A stretch of 64,000 nt of DNA from Anagrus nilaparvatae (GCA_022575985.1 JAKSXM010000263.1:6304001-6368000); one strand, 5' to 3'. Shown: positions 35,350 through 47,299, counted from the stretch's first letter. The notes: generated by a model from the sequence alone, not told the origin. Made by a program: numbers and translations.

Positions 35350-36073
35350 CTCGCGCAAAAAAAACCGTCCTGGTTTACCATGCTGGTTTTTCAGATGGTT
35401 AACCACCAGGTATTTAAAAAAAAAATAATAAGATCCCAGGATGAAAATGAACCTTGCAGGTAGAAGCGGATACCCTGGGGGTATAATTTTCAATTTTTCG
35501 ACCCAACATATTTTCCGGCTTTCCAAGATGGCGGACAATAAAATTTAAAAATATCAACTGTTAACATTACAAATGGGTTTTTGAGCGTGAGAAAAGTGAA
35601 TTTAGGGTGGAAAATATTCAATTTTTCGACCCAACATATTTTCCGATTTTCCAAGATGGCGGACAATAAAATTTAAAAGTATAAACTTTTAACTTTACAA
35701 GGGGGTTTTTGAGGGTGAGAAAAGTGAATTTAGGGTGGAAAATATTCAATTTTTCGACCCAACATATTTTCCGATTTTCAAAGATGCCGTATCAAAAAAC
35801 TTAAAAAAACTCGCCTTTAAAGTTAAAAGTTGATATTTTTAAATTTTATTGTCCGCCATCTTGGTAAATCGGAAAATATGTTGGGTCGAAAAATTGAAAA
35901 TTACACCCCCAGGGTATCCGCTTCTACCTGCAAGAATCATTTTCATCCTAGGATCTTATTATTTTTTTTTTAAATACCTGGTGGTTAATCATTTGGTGAA
36001 CCATCTGGTTAACCATCTGAAAAACCAGATGGTAAACCAGCATGGTAAACCAGGATGGTTTTTTTTGCGCGAG
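35350..36073. mobile_element. TA-flanked hairpin element in the LINE 3' UTR
   Basis: The ends CTCGCGCAAAAAAAACC and GGTTTTTTTTGCGCGAG are perfectly complementary. TA flanks both sides (35348-35349 and 36074-36075). Inverted similarity reaches ~250 bp inward (TACCATGCTGG, AAGCGGATACCCTGGGGGT). The middle contains about three tandem ~128-bp units with a CCAAGATGGCGGAC box (35523, 35651, 35779). Open frames on either strand inside it are mirror images caused by the palindrome. Confidence 0.88.
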
Positions 36074-36886
36074 TATGCTTATTGACTTTTATTTAATTTT
36101 GAATTTTGTTTACTATTAATATATTGTTAATTTTTCTAATTTTCTATTTTATTTTCTTATTGTATGTTGACACTGTATAATTTTTTGTGATGGCAAATAA
36201 AGATATAATAATAATAATATGTCCAAAACGAAAAATAAATTTGGTGTTTTATTTATTTTTTTGTAACGAAGATTTTGGGTAAAAAAATTTTCAAAAAATT
36301 AATTATCAGATTCAAAATATCGAGTAAAAATTATAATTTCAAATTTAAGTAATTTCATGGAAATGAATGAGGTATTACATCCAAATTAAAAAAAAAAAGT
36401 ATTTTGAGGTATTTTTAATAAACAAATTTTTGGAAAAAAAAGTTAGATATTCATTCGATAATTGTTTTGAAATATCACTGGTTACAATATTTTAAAATAT
36501 TAGTACTTTCATAGAATTAAATGAGGTATTACACCAAAAAAAAAAATAAATATTGCAATTTTTTTTATTTTTCTTTTTTTTTAATTTTGAGAAAAAAATT
36601 TTGAAAAAATTCAGTATCAGTTCCAAAAAATTACTGTAAACGAGGTTCTTAAAACTAGTACTTCCATGGAAATAAATTAGGTACTACGTCCAAAAAGAAA
36701 AAAAAATTGGTATTTTTTGTATTTTTTTGTGAAAAAAATTTTCAGAAAATTAAGTATCGGATTCAAAATATCATGTAAAAACCATACTTTCAATTATACG
36801 TACACGGTTCTCTTGAAGACAAAGTAAGGTTTTCCAAAATGACGAAAAAATCTGAGCATAGGGCATATTTCTTGAATGCATATATA

Positions 36887-36965
36887 TATAGCACTAGCAC
36901 TCGTGCCTGTCGTCCGGGCAGGTCGAGTTCGAGACTCATAGCACCCATTCTGTTTTTATTTTTCT
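36887..36965 (+). other. tRNA-like B-box segment (possible SINE head)
   Basis: A short GC-rich patch contains GGTCGAGTTCGAGACTC, which resembles the RNA polymerase III B box (GTTCGA loop with a GAG/CTC stem). No complete cloverleaf can be built and no convincing A box was found. It could be a decayed SINE or tRNA fragment. Confidence 0.25.
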
Positions 36966-37574
36966 TAAAAATAAATATTTAATTTATTAAATATTTATTT
37001 TCAATAAAAGTGAAAGTAGAATTTGAATACTGCGTGATCGACTGTGCTCTCGGAAGTTTTGGTAGTTTCCTTCAGTACCGGCGAATGCCAGCACAGTTCC
37101 CAATATCAAAGACGTTCTACTAACGCAATTACCTTCCCAATTCCTAATCATCCTGCTTCAACATTTGCATGTGAATCCCCTACTTTATACTATTTCTTTA
37201 TACTAACACTTGCCCCTTCAATTTTCTTTAAGTGCATCAATGTATGCATAAATGTGTACATTGACCCTTATAAGAAATAAATCAACATATGTAATTGTTG
37301 AAGGCCTCTGCCAATCTTGGTGTGCCCACGTGCAAAAGAGGTAAACAATAAATACAAAATATATATCGAAAATACCAACCGGAAAATCGGATCTGCTCGG
37401 TTTTATGAAATACTGCCGTTTTTAAAATTTACTGAAAATCAGTATTTTGCATCATTTTTTGTTTTTCTATAAAAATACAAATTTAACGTGGAAATAGTCA
37501 TATACACTCATGGAAACTTTTAATTTATCAAATTTAAAATATATTTTTACATGCAGTATACTTAAAAAAAAAAA
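36966..37574. other. Spacer within the foldback element
   Basis: No gene recognised. The 78-codon frame at 37044-37280 has no known motif. Confidence 0.4.
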
Positions 37575-38680
37575 AAAATTAATACAAAGGTTTTTTAACT
37601 AAAATGGGTTCTATAGGCCTTAAAAATTTTCTATAAGCACTAAGTTTCCAAAAAAATTTTACTCGTCTTTTTTCATTAAGGACGTATCTCAGTGGATTGA
37701 AAGAGAGAGAGGTCTTTTCGGACCTCTTTCTTTCTCTCGCGAGTTTTGTATAAGAAATCGCAAAATGTTTTTGTTTATATTTATGTAAATAAACATCTAG
37801 GAGCTCTGAAATTTTTTCTACGAGTTTTTATAATAATAAATTATATTTTAACCAAATATTATCAAAATCTGTTCTGTAAATTTTTTGTTTGGAGCTCTTA
37901 AAATCTCTTACGTGAAATATGCATGTGATTTAATAAGTACGTATTGTAAAAAATTTACAGAACAGATTTTGATAATATTTGGTTAAAATATAATTTATTA
38001 TTATAAAAACTCGTAGAAAAAATTTCAGAGCTCCTAGATGTTTATTTACATAAATATAAACAAAAACATTTTGCGATTTCTTATACAAAACTCGCGAGAG
38101 AAAGAAAGAGGTCCGAAAAGACCTCTCTCTCTTTCAATCCACTGAGATACGTCCTTAAATAGTTTTTAAGATATCCTTTTTTTAAAGATAAAGATAAAAA
38201 TTGACTTTTTTTCAAAAACCCTAAAAATAAGACTCTGACTTTAAATTATCATATCTGCATAACAAATAATTATAAAAAAACGAGTAAAAATTTAAAAGAT
38301 ACTTAGTGCTTGTAGAAAATTTTCAAGGCCTACAGAACCCATTTCTATCAAAAATTAGAATTTTGGCAGCAATTTAAAAATTGGTCATTTTGGGGTAAAA
38401 ATAGGCGTTTGGTTTATTGACTATCGCCGTGAGAGAATAAATTAAAAAAAATTTCGGTGTACGAGAATTGAAAGGTGACACTTATACCAAAAAAATGAGA
38501 CCAATTGGAAGTATTTTGGTTAACTGTCGAGGTTGCAGCTTTGAATTAAAGATTACGAAAAAACCCTATTTTTTAACATTTTCGTATTTTGTAGTTATTC
38601 AGTATTTTGCTATTTCTTTTATTTCTATAGCGTTATGGAAACATCCAAAACTTTTCCAAAAAGGGGGTCTTTAGTAAAAT
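37575..38680 (+). repeat. Foldback-family copy interrupted by a TTAA hairpin
   Basis: GGGTTCTATAGGCCTTAAAAATTTT (as boxes) near 37603 is the complement of AAAATTTTCAAGGCCTACAGAACCC near 38315. From 38230 on, the family order AAATTATCATATC, GCGTTTGGTTTATTGACTAT and ATGAGACCAATTGGAAG is clear. The middle is occupied by 37680-38154. Confidence 0.78.
37680..38154. mobile_element. 475-bp near-perfect TTAA-flanked hairpin element
   Basis: About 207 bp at each end (37680-37886 and 37948-38154) are almost exact complements, from GGACGTATCTCAGTGG inward past CTCTCGCGAGTTTTGTATAAG to ACAGAACAGATTTTGATAA. The loop is ~60 bp. TTAA flanks both ends (37676-37679 and 38155-38158). Arm identity is far higher than in the surrounding repeats, so it is probably a recent insertion or recently homogenised. 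It is non-coding. Confidence 0.9.
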
Positions 38681-38824
38681 TTCTCGAGGAATCCGAAAAT
38701 TTGGTCAAAATTTTCATTAGGTGACAAGGAAATCCGGAAAATTGAAAATGAAAAATTTCGTGAAAATGTGAAATTTTGAAATGGATTTTTAAGTACTTAA
38801 AAGGCAAATACTCGCTAAAATTTT

Positions 38825-39075
38825 GGTTCCTCAAAGAGGAACCATTGTGTTAGGTCAAAATTTGATTTTCTATTTTTTGGCATATAAGGACGTTTTGGGA
38901 CCCCAGAAAGCTAAAAAACCTGTTTTTAAAAAAAGTCTGTATGTGTGTGTGTGTGTACGTACGTATGTATGTAATCGCTGATATTTCACAAATATTGTGG
39001 AATTAAGACCTAATTTTTTTATCAAAAATTTTTTCACCAAAAAAGCTCGAGGTACTTTTTTTTTTTTTTGATTTG
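38825..39075 (+). repeat. Forward copy of the GAGGAACC-box repeat
   Basis: This matches 8677-9060 in reverse: GGTTCCTCAAAGAGGAACC, GGGACCCCAG-AAGCT, a (GT)n tract followed by ACGTACGTATG, and AAAGCTCGAGGTAC. It runs directly into the tandem array of the right arm. Confidence 0.85.
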
Positions 39076-40560
39076 AATGTAATACCTCATTTATTTCCAT
39101 GAAAGTAATTATATTTGAAAGTATGGTTTTTACATGATATCTCGAATCGGATACTTAATTTTCTGAAAATTTTTTTTCTAAAATTTTTTTCACAAAAAAA
39201 TACAAAAAATACAAATTTTTTTTTTCTTTTTGGACGTAGTACCATTTCCATGGAAGTAATAGTTTTAAGAACCTTGTTTATTGTTATTTTTTGGATCTGA
39301 TACTTAATTTTTTCAAAATTTTTTTTTGTCAAAATTAAAAAAATAGAAAAATAAAAAAAAATGCAATATTTTTTTTTTTTTTTGGTTAATACCTCATTTA
39401 ATTCTAAGAAAGTACTAATATCTGAAAATATTGTAACTAGTGATATTTCAAAACCATTATCGAATTAAGACCTAATTTTTTTTTCAAACATTTTTTTATC
39501 AAAAAATCTCAAACCCCCCCTTTTTTTTTAATTTGGATGTAATACCTCATTTATTTCCATGAAAGTACTTATATTTGAAAGTATAGTTTTCAAATGATAT
39601 CTCGAATCGGATACTTAATTTACTGAAAATTTTTTTCTAAAATTTTTTTCACCAAAAAAATACAAAAAATACCAATTATTTTTTTCTTTTTGGACGAAGT
39701 ACCTAATTTATTTCCATGGAAGTACTAGTTTTAAGAACCTCGTTTATAGTAATTTTTTGGATCTGATACTTAGTTTTTTCAAAATTTTTTTCTCAAGATT
39801 AAAAAAAAAGAAAAATAAAAAAAACTGCAATATTTTTTTTTTTTTGGTGTAATACCTCATTTAATTCTATGAAAATACTAGTATCTGAAAATATTGTAAC
39901 TAATGATATTTCAAAACCATTATCGAATTAAGGCCTAATTTTTTTTTCAAACATTTTTTTATCAAAAAATCTCAAACCCCCTTTTTTTTTTTTAATTTGT
40001 ATGTAATACCTCATTCATTTCCATGAAAGTACTTATACTTGAAAGTATGGTTTTTACTTGATATCTCCAATCTGATACTTAATTTTTTGAAAATTTTTTG
40101 CCTAAAATTTTTTTCACAAAAAAATACAAAAAATACGAAACTTTTTTTTCTTTTTGGACGTAGTACCTAATTTATTTCCATGGAAGTACTAGTTTTAAGA
40201 ACCTCGTTTACAGTAATTTTTTGGAACTGAAACTGAATTTTTTCAAAATTTTTTTCTCAAGATTAAAAAAAAAGAAAAATAAAAAAAATTGCAATATTTA
40301 TTTTTTTTTTTTGGTGTAATACCTCATTTAATTCTATGAAAGTACTAATATTTTAAAATATTGTAACCAGTGATATTTTAAAACAATTATCGAATGAATA
40401 CCTAACTTTTTTTCCCAAAAATTTGTTTATTAAAAAAATCTCAAAATACTTTTTTTTTTTAATTTGGATGTAATACCTCATTCATTTCCATGAAATTACT
40501 TATATTTGAAATTATGATTTTTACTCGATTCTTGAATCTGAAAATCTTTGTCATAAAAAA
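39076..40560. repeat. ~462-bp tandem array, about 3.2 units, in the right arm
   Basis: TAATACCTCATT-ATTTCCATG recurs near 39083, 39540, 40006 and 40470. The half-unit box TAATACCTCATTTAATTCTA recurs near 39395, 39850 and 40320, and the TTTTTGGACG-AGTACC box near 39232, 39692 and 40158. Each unit therefore holds two related half units. The left arm (36220-36800) holds only about 1.2 units, so expansion occurred in the right arm after the arms formed, or contraction occurred in the left. Confidence 0.88.
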
Positions 40561-41501
40561 TACATAAAACACCAAATTTATTTTTCGTTTTGGACATATC
40601 TAATTTATTTTAATGAGAGTACATGTTTTAGAAATTTAGTTTATAGTAATTTTTTGTATCCGAGCACATTTTTTTTTTTATTTTGATATAAATTATAACA
40701 CACAAGAAAGAGTGATGGAAATCTTGCCTCTTTTTGACTTCCTTGGATTATTTTCCTCGTTGCTATGTTTATTTATGTATGCAGCTTAATGAAATTATAA
40801 ACAATAATAAACAGCCTAAAAATATTAAATGGTTATGTTTGCATTTTAAAATCAAGATTTAAAAGTTATATTGGCATTTTTTAAAGAATCAAACAATTTA
40901 TAGAATTAAATAATTTATTATTTTTTGATTAATAGAAATAATATAAATAATGTTAAAATCTTGAAGCAATTAATGTGGTTATTTTTTTTTAAATATTATT
41001 ATTATTATTATTATCATTGTTGCGGAAGATTGGTCAAATTCAAGAAGTACACTGAGAAAATAAATTATAAGAAATTATTATAAATTCTGGTAAAAACTCC
41101 TATCTTTTTATAATAATTGAGTGAATATTTGTAATTTTCGCATCGTTACCAACCATTTCTTTGACAAAACAAAAAAATCATGCTACCTAATATTTTTATT
41201 AATAAGGAATAATTATATATTCTAATAAAATAAAATTTTATAAAAAAAAATAAAATTAGCTTTTTTTATATTTGTCTCTTTTTAATTATGCAAAAATGAT
41301 TTAAAATCCATTAACGCCGGCGCGACCAATCCATGGACGCTAGAATTTTCACTTTAATAAAAAAATGATCTTAATAATCTACTTTACCAGCTACTAAAAA
41401 CGAAAAATGTATGTATAACTGCATGGTTGTAATAATATTTGTTGTAAATTAAGATTACAGCCCATTGTTTGAGGAACCTCAGTGCCAGCTAGTTGGCAGG
41501 G

Positions 41502-43477
41502 TATTTTTTTAGTAAAAAGTACATACAAAAACAAAAATTTTTAGACCGGTTAGGAAAAAAAAAAGTTACGACTCTATGAAAAATTTGCATTTGAAAAAAA
41601 ATGAGTTTTCTTAGTTTTTCCAATTTTCCGGTTTTCCTTGAGGTTTTTTTGAAAAACTGATGGCAGATTCGAATTCAGCGGGAAATTTTACATAAGATAA
41701 ATTCAAGAAAATCATTTTTTAGCTTTAATCAGAGCGTAGAAAAAATGAAATCGGAAATTGTCATTTTTAAAAATGATTTTTTTTTAAAACCATATAAGAT
41801 CGAAAAATAGCCGCCATTTTGTACCCTTTGAACCTAAAACCTTAAAATTTGGTATGGTATCATATGAACGTATACCAAACCCAACCCAATTAGTTTTTTT
41901 CAAATCCCTGACTTTTACCTTTCCATTAGTAAAGTTTCACTATGAATTACTCATATGCAATTAATAAACTAATTGTTACATAAAAGTTTTTAATAATAAT
42001 TATAATACCGAGGGATTTACCTGTATTAAAATATGGGCGATTATTTCTCAACCCGGCCACCCCCCTCTGTCCAAAAATGGTGGAAATTTAAAAAGATTTT
42101 GGTTTTCTCAAATTGACTGGAAAAGGGTCTAGTTTTTTATTCTCATTGGCCTTTTCAACTCTGTAAATCTACTGTGCCCATTTTAGGCACTGAGCGGCGG
42201 CAGGTCGTCATTTTAAAAACAGAAAAATTGAAATAAAAGTAGATTAACGGTAAGTTTTTTGAAATTTTCTTCTCTTAAAAGTTGTTATTTATTAAAACAA
42301 AGAAAATGAGACCACTTGCGTGGTAATTGGTTGATTGCTTACAAAGTTTTGTGGGTGCTATGTAGTTTTTAAAAATGGGTAAAAAACGGCTACTTTGACT
42401 GACGATATCTCTGAACCTACATATCCAAAATAAAAAAGTTTTAGTGCAAAATGGTAGTCATTTGATTCATAATAAGTGTGCCAAATATCAAGGGATTTGA
42501 TTGAGTAGTTTCGGATTTAGCAATTTTCGGGTATTAATTCTCTTTAAAAAATGGGTCAAAATTTGTATTATTTAAATTAAAGCCTCTACTTTTTAATTTG
42601 ATATACAGAAACATAATAAGATCGATAAGTTAATTATTTTTTATTTTAGAAGTCAATACATTATACAAAAAGTGTAATGAGTACGGTAAGGTAGTTATTC
42701 TTTACTTTAAAATAATATGCGTTATAAAAACAGTTTATCCGTAGGTTTAATTGATATTACGTTTACTTAATTAAAAATTTGTAGATCGTATATTAACCGC
42801 TTTAACTTTTTTTTTTTTTTTTTTTTTTTTACTTTGTATGACTTACGTATTTTTTTCTCAGTGTATAATTATTAGTCTAAGTGAATAAAAAATGTTTTTA
42901 ATTATGTAAAAAAAGAGTAATATGGACATTACTATGCGTTTTTAGGCGCAAAAATATGTCTTGTAATTTCACTGTTTTTCGCAAATTTTCGATTAAAATC
43001 CGTAATTTTCCGACAAAAGCTGAAAATTACGTTATAGTTGTAAATTAACGAATTGGCCGAAAATTTACGAAAAAATAAAACGTTAATTTATTACTTTTGT
43101 CGCAAATTGACAAATATTAGTAGTAGTGGTATGTAATCGAAACATATATTATGTGTGAGTACATTTGTGTGTATGCTTGTCGTCTCTTCTGCGTCTTACT
43201 TTTCAGTATTATCAGAGCGCTTTATATATTTATTTAATCACCTTTTCTATTACAAAAGGTTATGGTGCCCAGATCTTTAAAAAATTATAACCGGTTTGTC
43301 AAACTACACAACCAACGAGCATGGAACATGTTTACTCATAACAGTAATAAATCCAAAAACCGAAATTACAATACATCCTAAAATATATACTACCCTAAGT
43401 CCATAAACTTAAAGTATTCTAAGTTGTTGTTGTTATCAGGGCCTGAGCTGGTCCTGACTCCCACTTCAAATTATTCC
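41502..43477. other. AT-rich spacer
   Basis: No gene recognised. There is a poly-T tract at about 42808-42829 and a TTTTCTCAGTGTA motif near 42856, which resembles the ends of the TA-flanked element at 26197. Confidence 0.5.
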
Positions 43478-43612
43478 AAGTTCCTAAATCGAAAATATTC
43501 TAAGTCCATTTCACCCTCCCCCCCTAAAAACGGTAATTTTTCACCCCCCCCCCCTACCGAGCCAAACTTTTTCAAATACCCCATCCAATGAACATGTTCC
43601 ATGTTAATAAAA
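43478..43612 (+). repeat. Left member of a long-range inverted repeat
   Basis: This is the complement, at roughly 80 percent by eye, of 47570-47700. Shared boxes are ATATTCTAAGTCCATTTCAC, CCCCTAAAAACG and AATACCCCATCCAATGAA. The pair encloses the TTAA element and the Copia gag fossil. Confidence 0.8.
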
Positions 43613-43616
43613 TTAA

Positions 43617-44341
43617 GGCCCCTGTCTCAAAATTGTGTCGATTTTTAAAGGATTTTCAACATTTTTTTTCTCAGCTGTTTTATTATAAAAGTTTACAAAT
43701 TTTGTTTTAAATAATTACAAAACTATTCTAGATAACATAAAAAAATTTTTGTTTCATTTGCTTTTTTTTTACATTTTGTAGATGGCGTGAAAGTAGAGGC
43801 TCGAAAAAAAAATTAAAAAACGGTTCCCATCATAGCGCCTATTGTAGGCATCAAAACAAAAAAATAAAAAGGTATATTAATCTCAAAAGTGTCCTCTAGT
43901 GCGTGAACCAACATTTAGCAAAAAATACAAAAAATTGACCATTTGGTGAACCAAAAACAAAAAATGCAGTTTTTGACGTTAAAAAATTCACCTAAAACGG
44001 ACAATAAAATTTTTTTTGATGCATAATAAGCTGATATTGTTGGTTCACGCACTAGGTGTTGCAATAATAAAAAAAATGAAACAAAATTCATGTTGATAGC
44101 TCAATTCGTTTTTGAGCTAGCGTGGGAACCGATTTTAAAAAGTAGTTTTGAGAAAAACGCGTTTAAAGTTTTTAAATGCTTATGTTTTCATATGACTACG
44201 GCCCATAAAAATCAAAATATCTAAAAAACATATTTTTTTTTTTGCTTGAAATTTGTTTTATAGATTCTTCAAATGTTTTAACATAAGATAATGAAATAAA
44301 AAAAAAATGAAAAAAAAAATTTCAATTTTGAGACAGGCCCC
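43617..44341. mobile_element. 725-bp TTAA-flanked element
   Basis: The ends GGCCCCTGTCTCAAAATTG and CAATTTTGAGACAGGCCCC are complementary from the CCTGTCTC core inward, with TTAA at 43613-43616 and 44342-44345. Unlike the other TTAA elements, the interior is only weakly self-complementary (for example CACGCACTAG near 44045 with CTAGTGCGTG near 43897). It is non-coding. Confidence 0.75.
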
Positions 44342-44570
44342 TTAATTAATATTTTTTGTGCTGTAAAAAAATGTGAAAAACCCGGTATATAAATTCTTTA
44401 AAAATGGCGTGTGAAACGCATGGTGAAAAGTATAATATAAATAGTTTTGCGTATATAGAATTTTTGAGAAATAAGAAGATTTATGTTTTTCAATAAATAA
44501 GTTTTAATAAAATAAAAATATTTAAATTTGATGAATTTAGTTCAAGAAATCAAATTAATTAAAAAAAGAA

Positions 44571-46096
44571 ATGGCTGTTAGATTGAGCGCGGGAAAGGTA
44601 ATTATAATGCCGCCCAAAATTTTAACCGGTAAAGAAAAATATCATAATTGGGCTTTAGCCACAAAAAGTTTTTTAAAATTGAGAAAAATTATAGGATACC
44701 ATTGAGGCACCTACTGGAGGCACTTTACGTTCAACACCTGAAAAAATGGATGAAGCCTGCAATAAAATATTTTTAAGTGTCGATGAAAATTTATGGCCAC
44801 AGCTTGAAAATGTAAGTTCTCCTGTAGATGCTTGGAATAAATTAAAGGAATCATATGTAGATACTGGTATGGCAAGAAAAGTAACGTTATTATGTGATTT
44901 GATGACAACTATGTTAGATAATTTTGAAAATGAAGAGTCGTATATAAATACAATTATTTCCACGTGCAATCGTCTCCAAAGCGCCGGTATGGAAGTACCT
45001 GATGAATTTCAATCGGCTATTTTATTGGCAGGACTTCCGGCATCATACAGACCGTTGATTATGGTAGTTAAAGTTATGCAAAATCCACCAGCTGAAAAAG
45101 TGAGACAAAAAATAATATTAGAAGCTTAATGGCGCGAACGCGATCACAATCAAGATTTTTCAAATGCAAGTTCTCAGCCCGCATTATTTGTCAGAAGATA
45201 TCGCAACCAATCAAACTTCAGATCGAGGGGAAGAGGACGCTCTTTCAATCAATCGACGAACAGGGGACAATGTTTCAGATGTAATAATATGGGTCATCGT
45301 GCAGAAAACTGTAGAATCCGCATTCAAGGCAACATTGCGCGCGAAAACGACACAGCTGATTTCCAAAACTTCGACCAAATAAGGGAAGTATACACAAATA
45401 ATGATAACAATAATGTGTATAATAATTTAAACGATGGTAAAATTATGGAAGCGTTTATTTGTTTCGGAGCTTTAAATAATATAAACAAACACGAATGAGT
45501 TTTAGATAGCGGCGCGTCTTAGCATATGAGTAACGACTCTAATTTATTCATAAATAAAAGAAACACTAATGTTAAGTATATATCTGCAGTAAACAATAGC
45601 AGATTGCCGGTATTTTTTGAAGGAGATATTATTTTAAAAGTCTATAAAAATTTTAAACTGCTATTAACAAACGTTTTGTATGTTCCTAATTTATGTATTA
45701 ATTTAATGTCTATAAGCTATATAGTTAAAAATAATTGTAGGGTTAATTTTAAAAATGAAAAATGTTATATAGTAAATAAAAATGGTGATATTATTTTAAA
45801 TGGCGGTCTAACCTCAAATAGTGTTTATAAATTAAAAGTATATGATGAATATTCTGTTGTTAAAGAAAAAGTAAATATGTCAATTAATTTGAATGAGAAT
45901 TTTAATAATAATATAAAATTTGATGAAAATAATGCAATAATTAAAAGTAATTTATGTGATACATATAATGATAAAGATAAATTAGTTTATAGAAAGAAAG
46001 ATAATAATTTTAATAGCACAGATTACCTTAACAGATCTCCGATCCCTTTGTTTAAAATACGACTAGAAGAAAAAGCGCTAACTACCGGTATATAGC
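44571..46096 (+). pseudogene. Copia-type gag and protease fossil
   Basis: Ty1/Copia elements encode Gag, then protease, integrase and RT-RNase H in one polyprotein. An ATG at 44571 opens a Gag start (KYHNWALATKSFLKL) that shifts frame near 44690. The main frame continues with DTIEAP, WNKLKESY and LLAGLPASYRPLI (capsid-like UBN2 region). It has a stop at 45127-45129, then an Arg-rich stretch and a zinc knuckle, CFRCNNMGHRAENC (near 45270-45312). The protease active site VLDSGAS-HMS (near 45500-45530) is bracketed by TGA (expected Trp) and TAG. The frame then runs to a TAG ending at 46095. Integrase and RT are missing here. One frameshift and at least three stops make it inactive. Confidence 0.9.
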
Positions 46097-46490
46097 TGAA
46101 CACTAGTGTCAGTAAGAGAAAAAGATTCGAATATTAATGTATTTAATATTTTATATTGTACGACAGAGAAGAACGCATAGGAATAAACCATAAGATAAAA
46201 AGAGAGAGATTTATAATACCTATTGTCTTTTTATCTATTTTACTCTTTTGTCTTTATAATTTTTTAATACCCATGAATTTTAATAGAGTAAAAATCACAG
46301 TTAAAGTCAAATTTTAAAATAAATTTTGGTCCCTTTTTTAAAGTGATTTTAAATGTTAAAAATTATTTTAAAATTATTGTTTTATTTATGTAAAAAAAAT
46401 TTTTTTAACAATAAAAATAATTTTATTATTATAAATAAAAAAAATTTTTTTTAAGGAATAAAAATTTTCATCAAAAAATGTACTCTAGTC
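46097..46490. other. AT-rich spacer
   Basis: No gene recognised. Confidence 0.4.
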
Positions 46491-46690
46491 ATAATACGGG
46501 GCAGGGGGGGCAGAGAGTTGCAGAGGATTTACTGCCAACTACCAGATTTGGTCTACTATGGGTTTTTTGGGTCGCTGATCACGAATTTTGGTTTCTTTTT
46601 TTAAAGAAATCGGAGCTTCACCCTTAAATTAGCAAAAACTACCCCAAAGAGGGGTAATTAGGTCATAAATTCCAGTTTTCCACTTCGATC
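46491..46690 (+). repeat. Fragment of the GGGTCGCTGATCA palindrome family
   Basis: GGTTTTTTGGGTCGCTGATCA (46561-46581) and AAACTACCCCAAAGAGGGGTA follow the same order as in the palindrome at 10674-12348. Confidence 0.75.
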
Positions 46691-47212
46691 AAAAAGTCTG
46701 CTAGTCTCATCTTGAAGAGCAATCAATCTTAGGGGGAGGTATGCATGGAAATTATTAAGCTTTTCCGTTACAAGTTACAGCTAATTTTTTATAAATTTTA
46801 AAGAATATTTTAAACTTTTTTTTTTATAAACAATTAGTCACAACTTATTACTCAAAACCTGAATCAACTAAATAAAAATTTAGCCTTTCAGTAGCAAGTT
46901 ACAGTTAATTTTTTATAAATTTACGGTCTACATTTATCGGTAGAAAAAGCCGTAAATATCGTAAAATGCACGGCTTTTTTCAATGGTATAATTTTTTAAA
47001 TGTTTTATTTTTTTTTTAAATGTATTTTCCAATATATTTTATGGTGGTAAACTCCTTTTTTTCATATTTGCTTTTTAAGTGCTTAAAAACCAATTGTAAG
47101 TTCAAACAACTGATTTTGTAAATTTATAATTTTTGGATTTTTCCAATTTTTTTGCCTTTCCTGTCAGAAAATAAGAATTCTGGCTTGATTTTCGGATTCC
47201 AAAAATAGAAAG
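46691..47212. other. Spacer with a short direct repeat
   Basis: A ~30-bp box CAAGTTACAG-TAATTTTTTATAAATTT occurs near 46771 and 46899. Nothing else recognised. Confidence 0.5.
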
Positions 47213-47299
47213 ACAAAGTAACCTGCTAAAATTAAACGAATAAATAGAATAAAAAAATAGCATATTTTAATTATGTTTGATTTCAGCAGGTTACTTTGT
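47213..47299. repeat. Small hairpin repeat
   Basis: ACAAAGTAACCTGCT (47213-47227) is the exact complement of AGCAGGTTACTTTGT (47285-47299), separated by ~57 bp of A/T-rich sequence. It could be a minimal MITE or a transcript hairpin. Confidence 0.6.

Larger units (their letters stand above)
32613..36219 (+). mobile_element. 5'-truncated LINE inserted in the left arm
   Basis: The target TGTCC is present at 32608-32612 and 36220-36224. The intact right arm has the same site once (near 40591-40600 in reverse), giving a clear before/after comparison. The copy starts inside the endonuclease domain and ends in a 3' UTR with AATAAA followed by a short (TAA)n tail. The 3' UTR is split by a hairpin element (35350-36073). 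Confidence 0.92.
31693..41501. mobile_element. 9.8-kb foldback element with ~1.5-kb inverted arms
   Basis: The left terminus CCCTGCCAACTAGCTGGCAC is mirrored at the right terminus (one mismatch in the outer 20 bp, GCTAGTTGGCAGGG), with TA next to both ends. The arms pair for about 1.5 kb. The left arm is 31693-32612 continued at 36220-36800; the right arm is 40030-41501. Similarity is high, including AATGATAATAATAATA and ATACAAAAAATTACTATAAACT. The interruption of the left arm is a LINE (32613-36219). The central part (36801-38820) holds a tRNA-like box and other foldback sequences. No transposase of its own was recognised, so the superfamily is unknown. Confidence 0.85.

Noticed and set aside
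35347..36085. Two similar ~65-78 codon frames on opposite strands
   Set aside because: They are mirror images created by the inverted repeats of the hairpin element.
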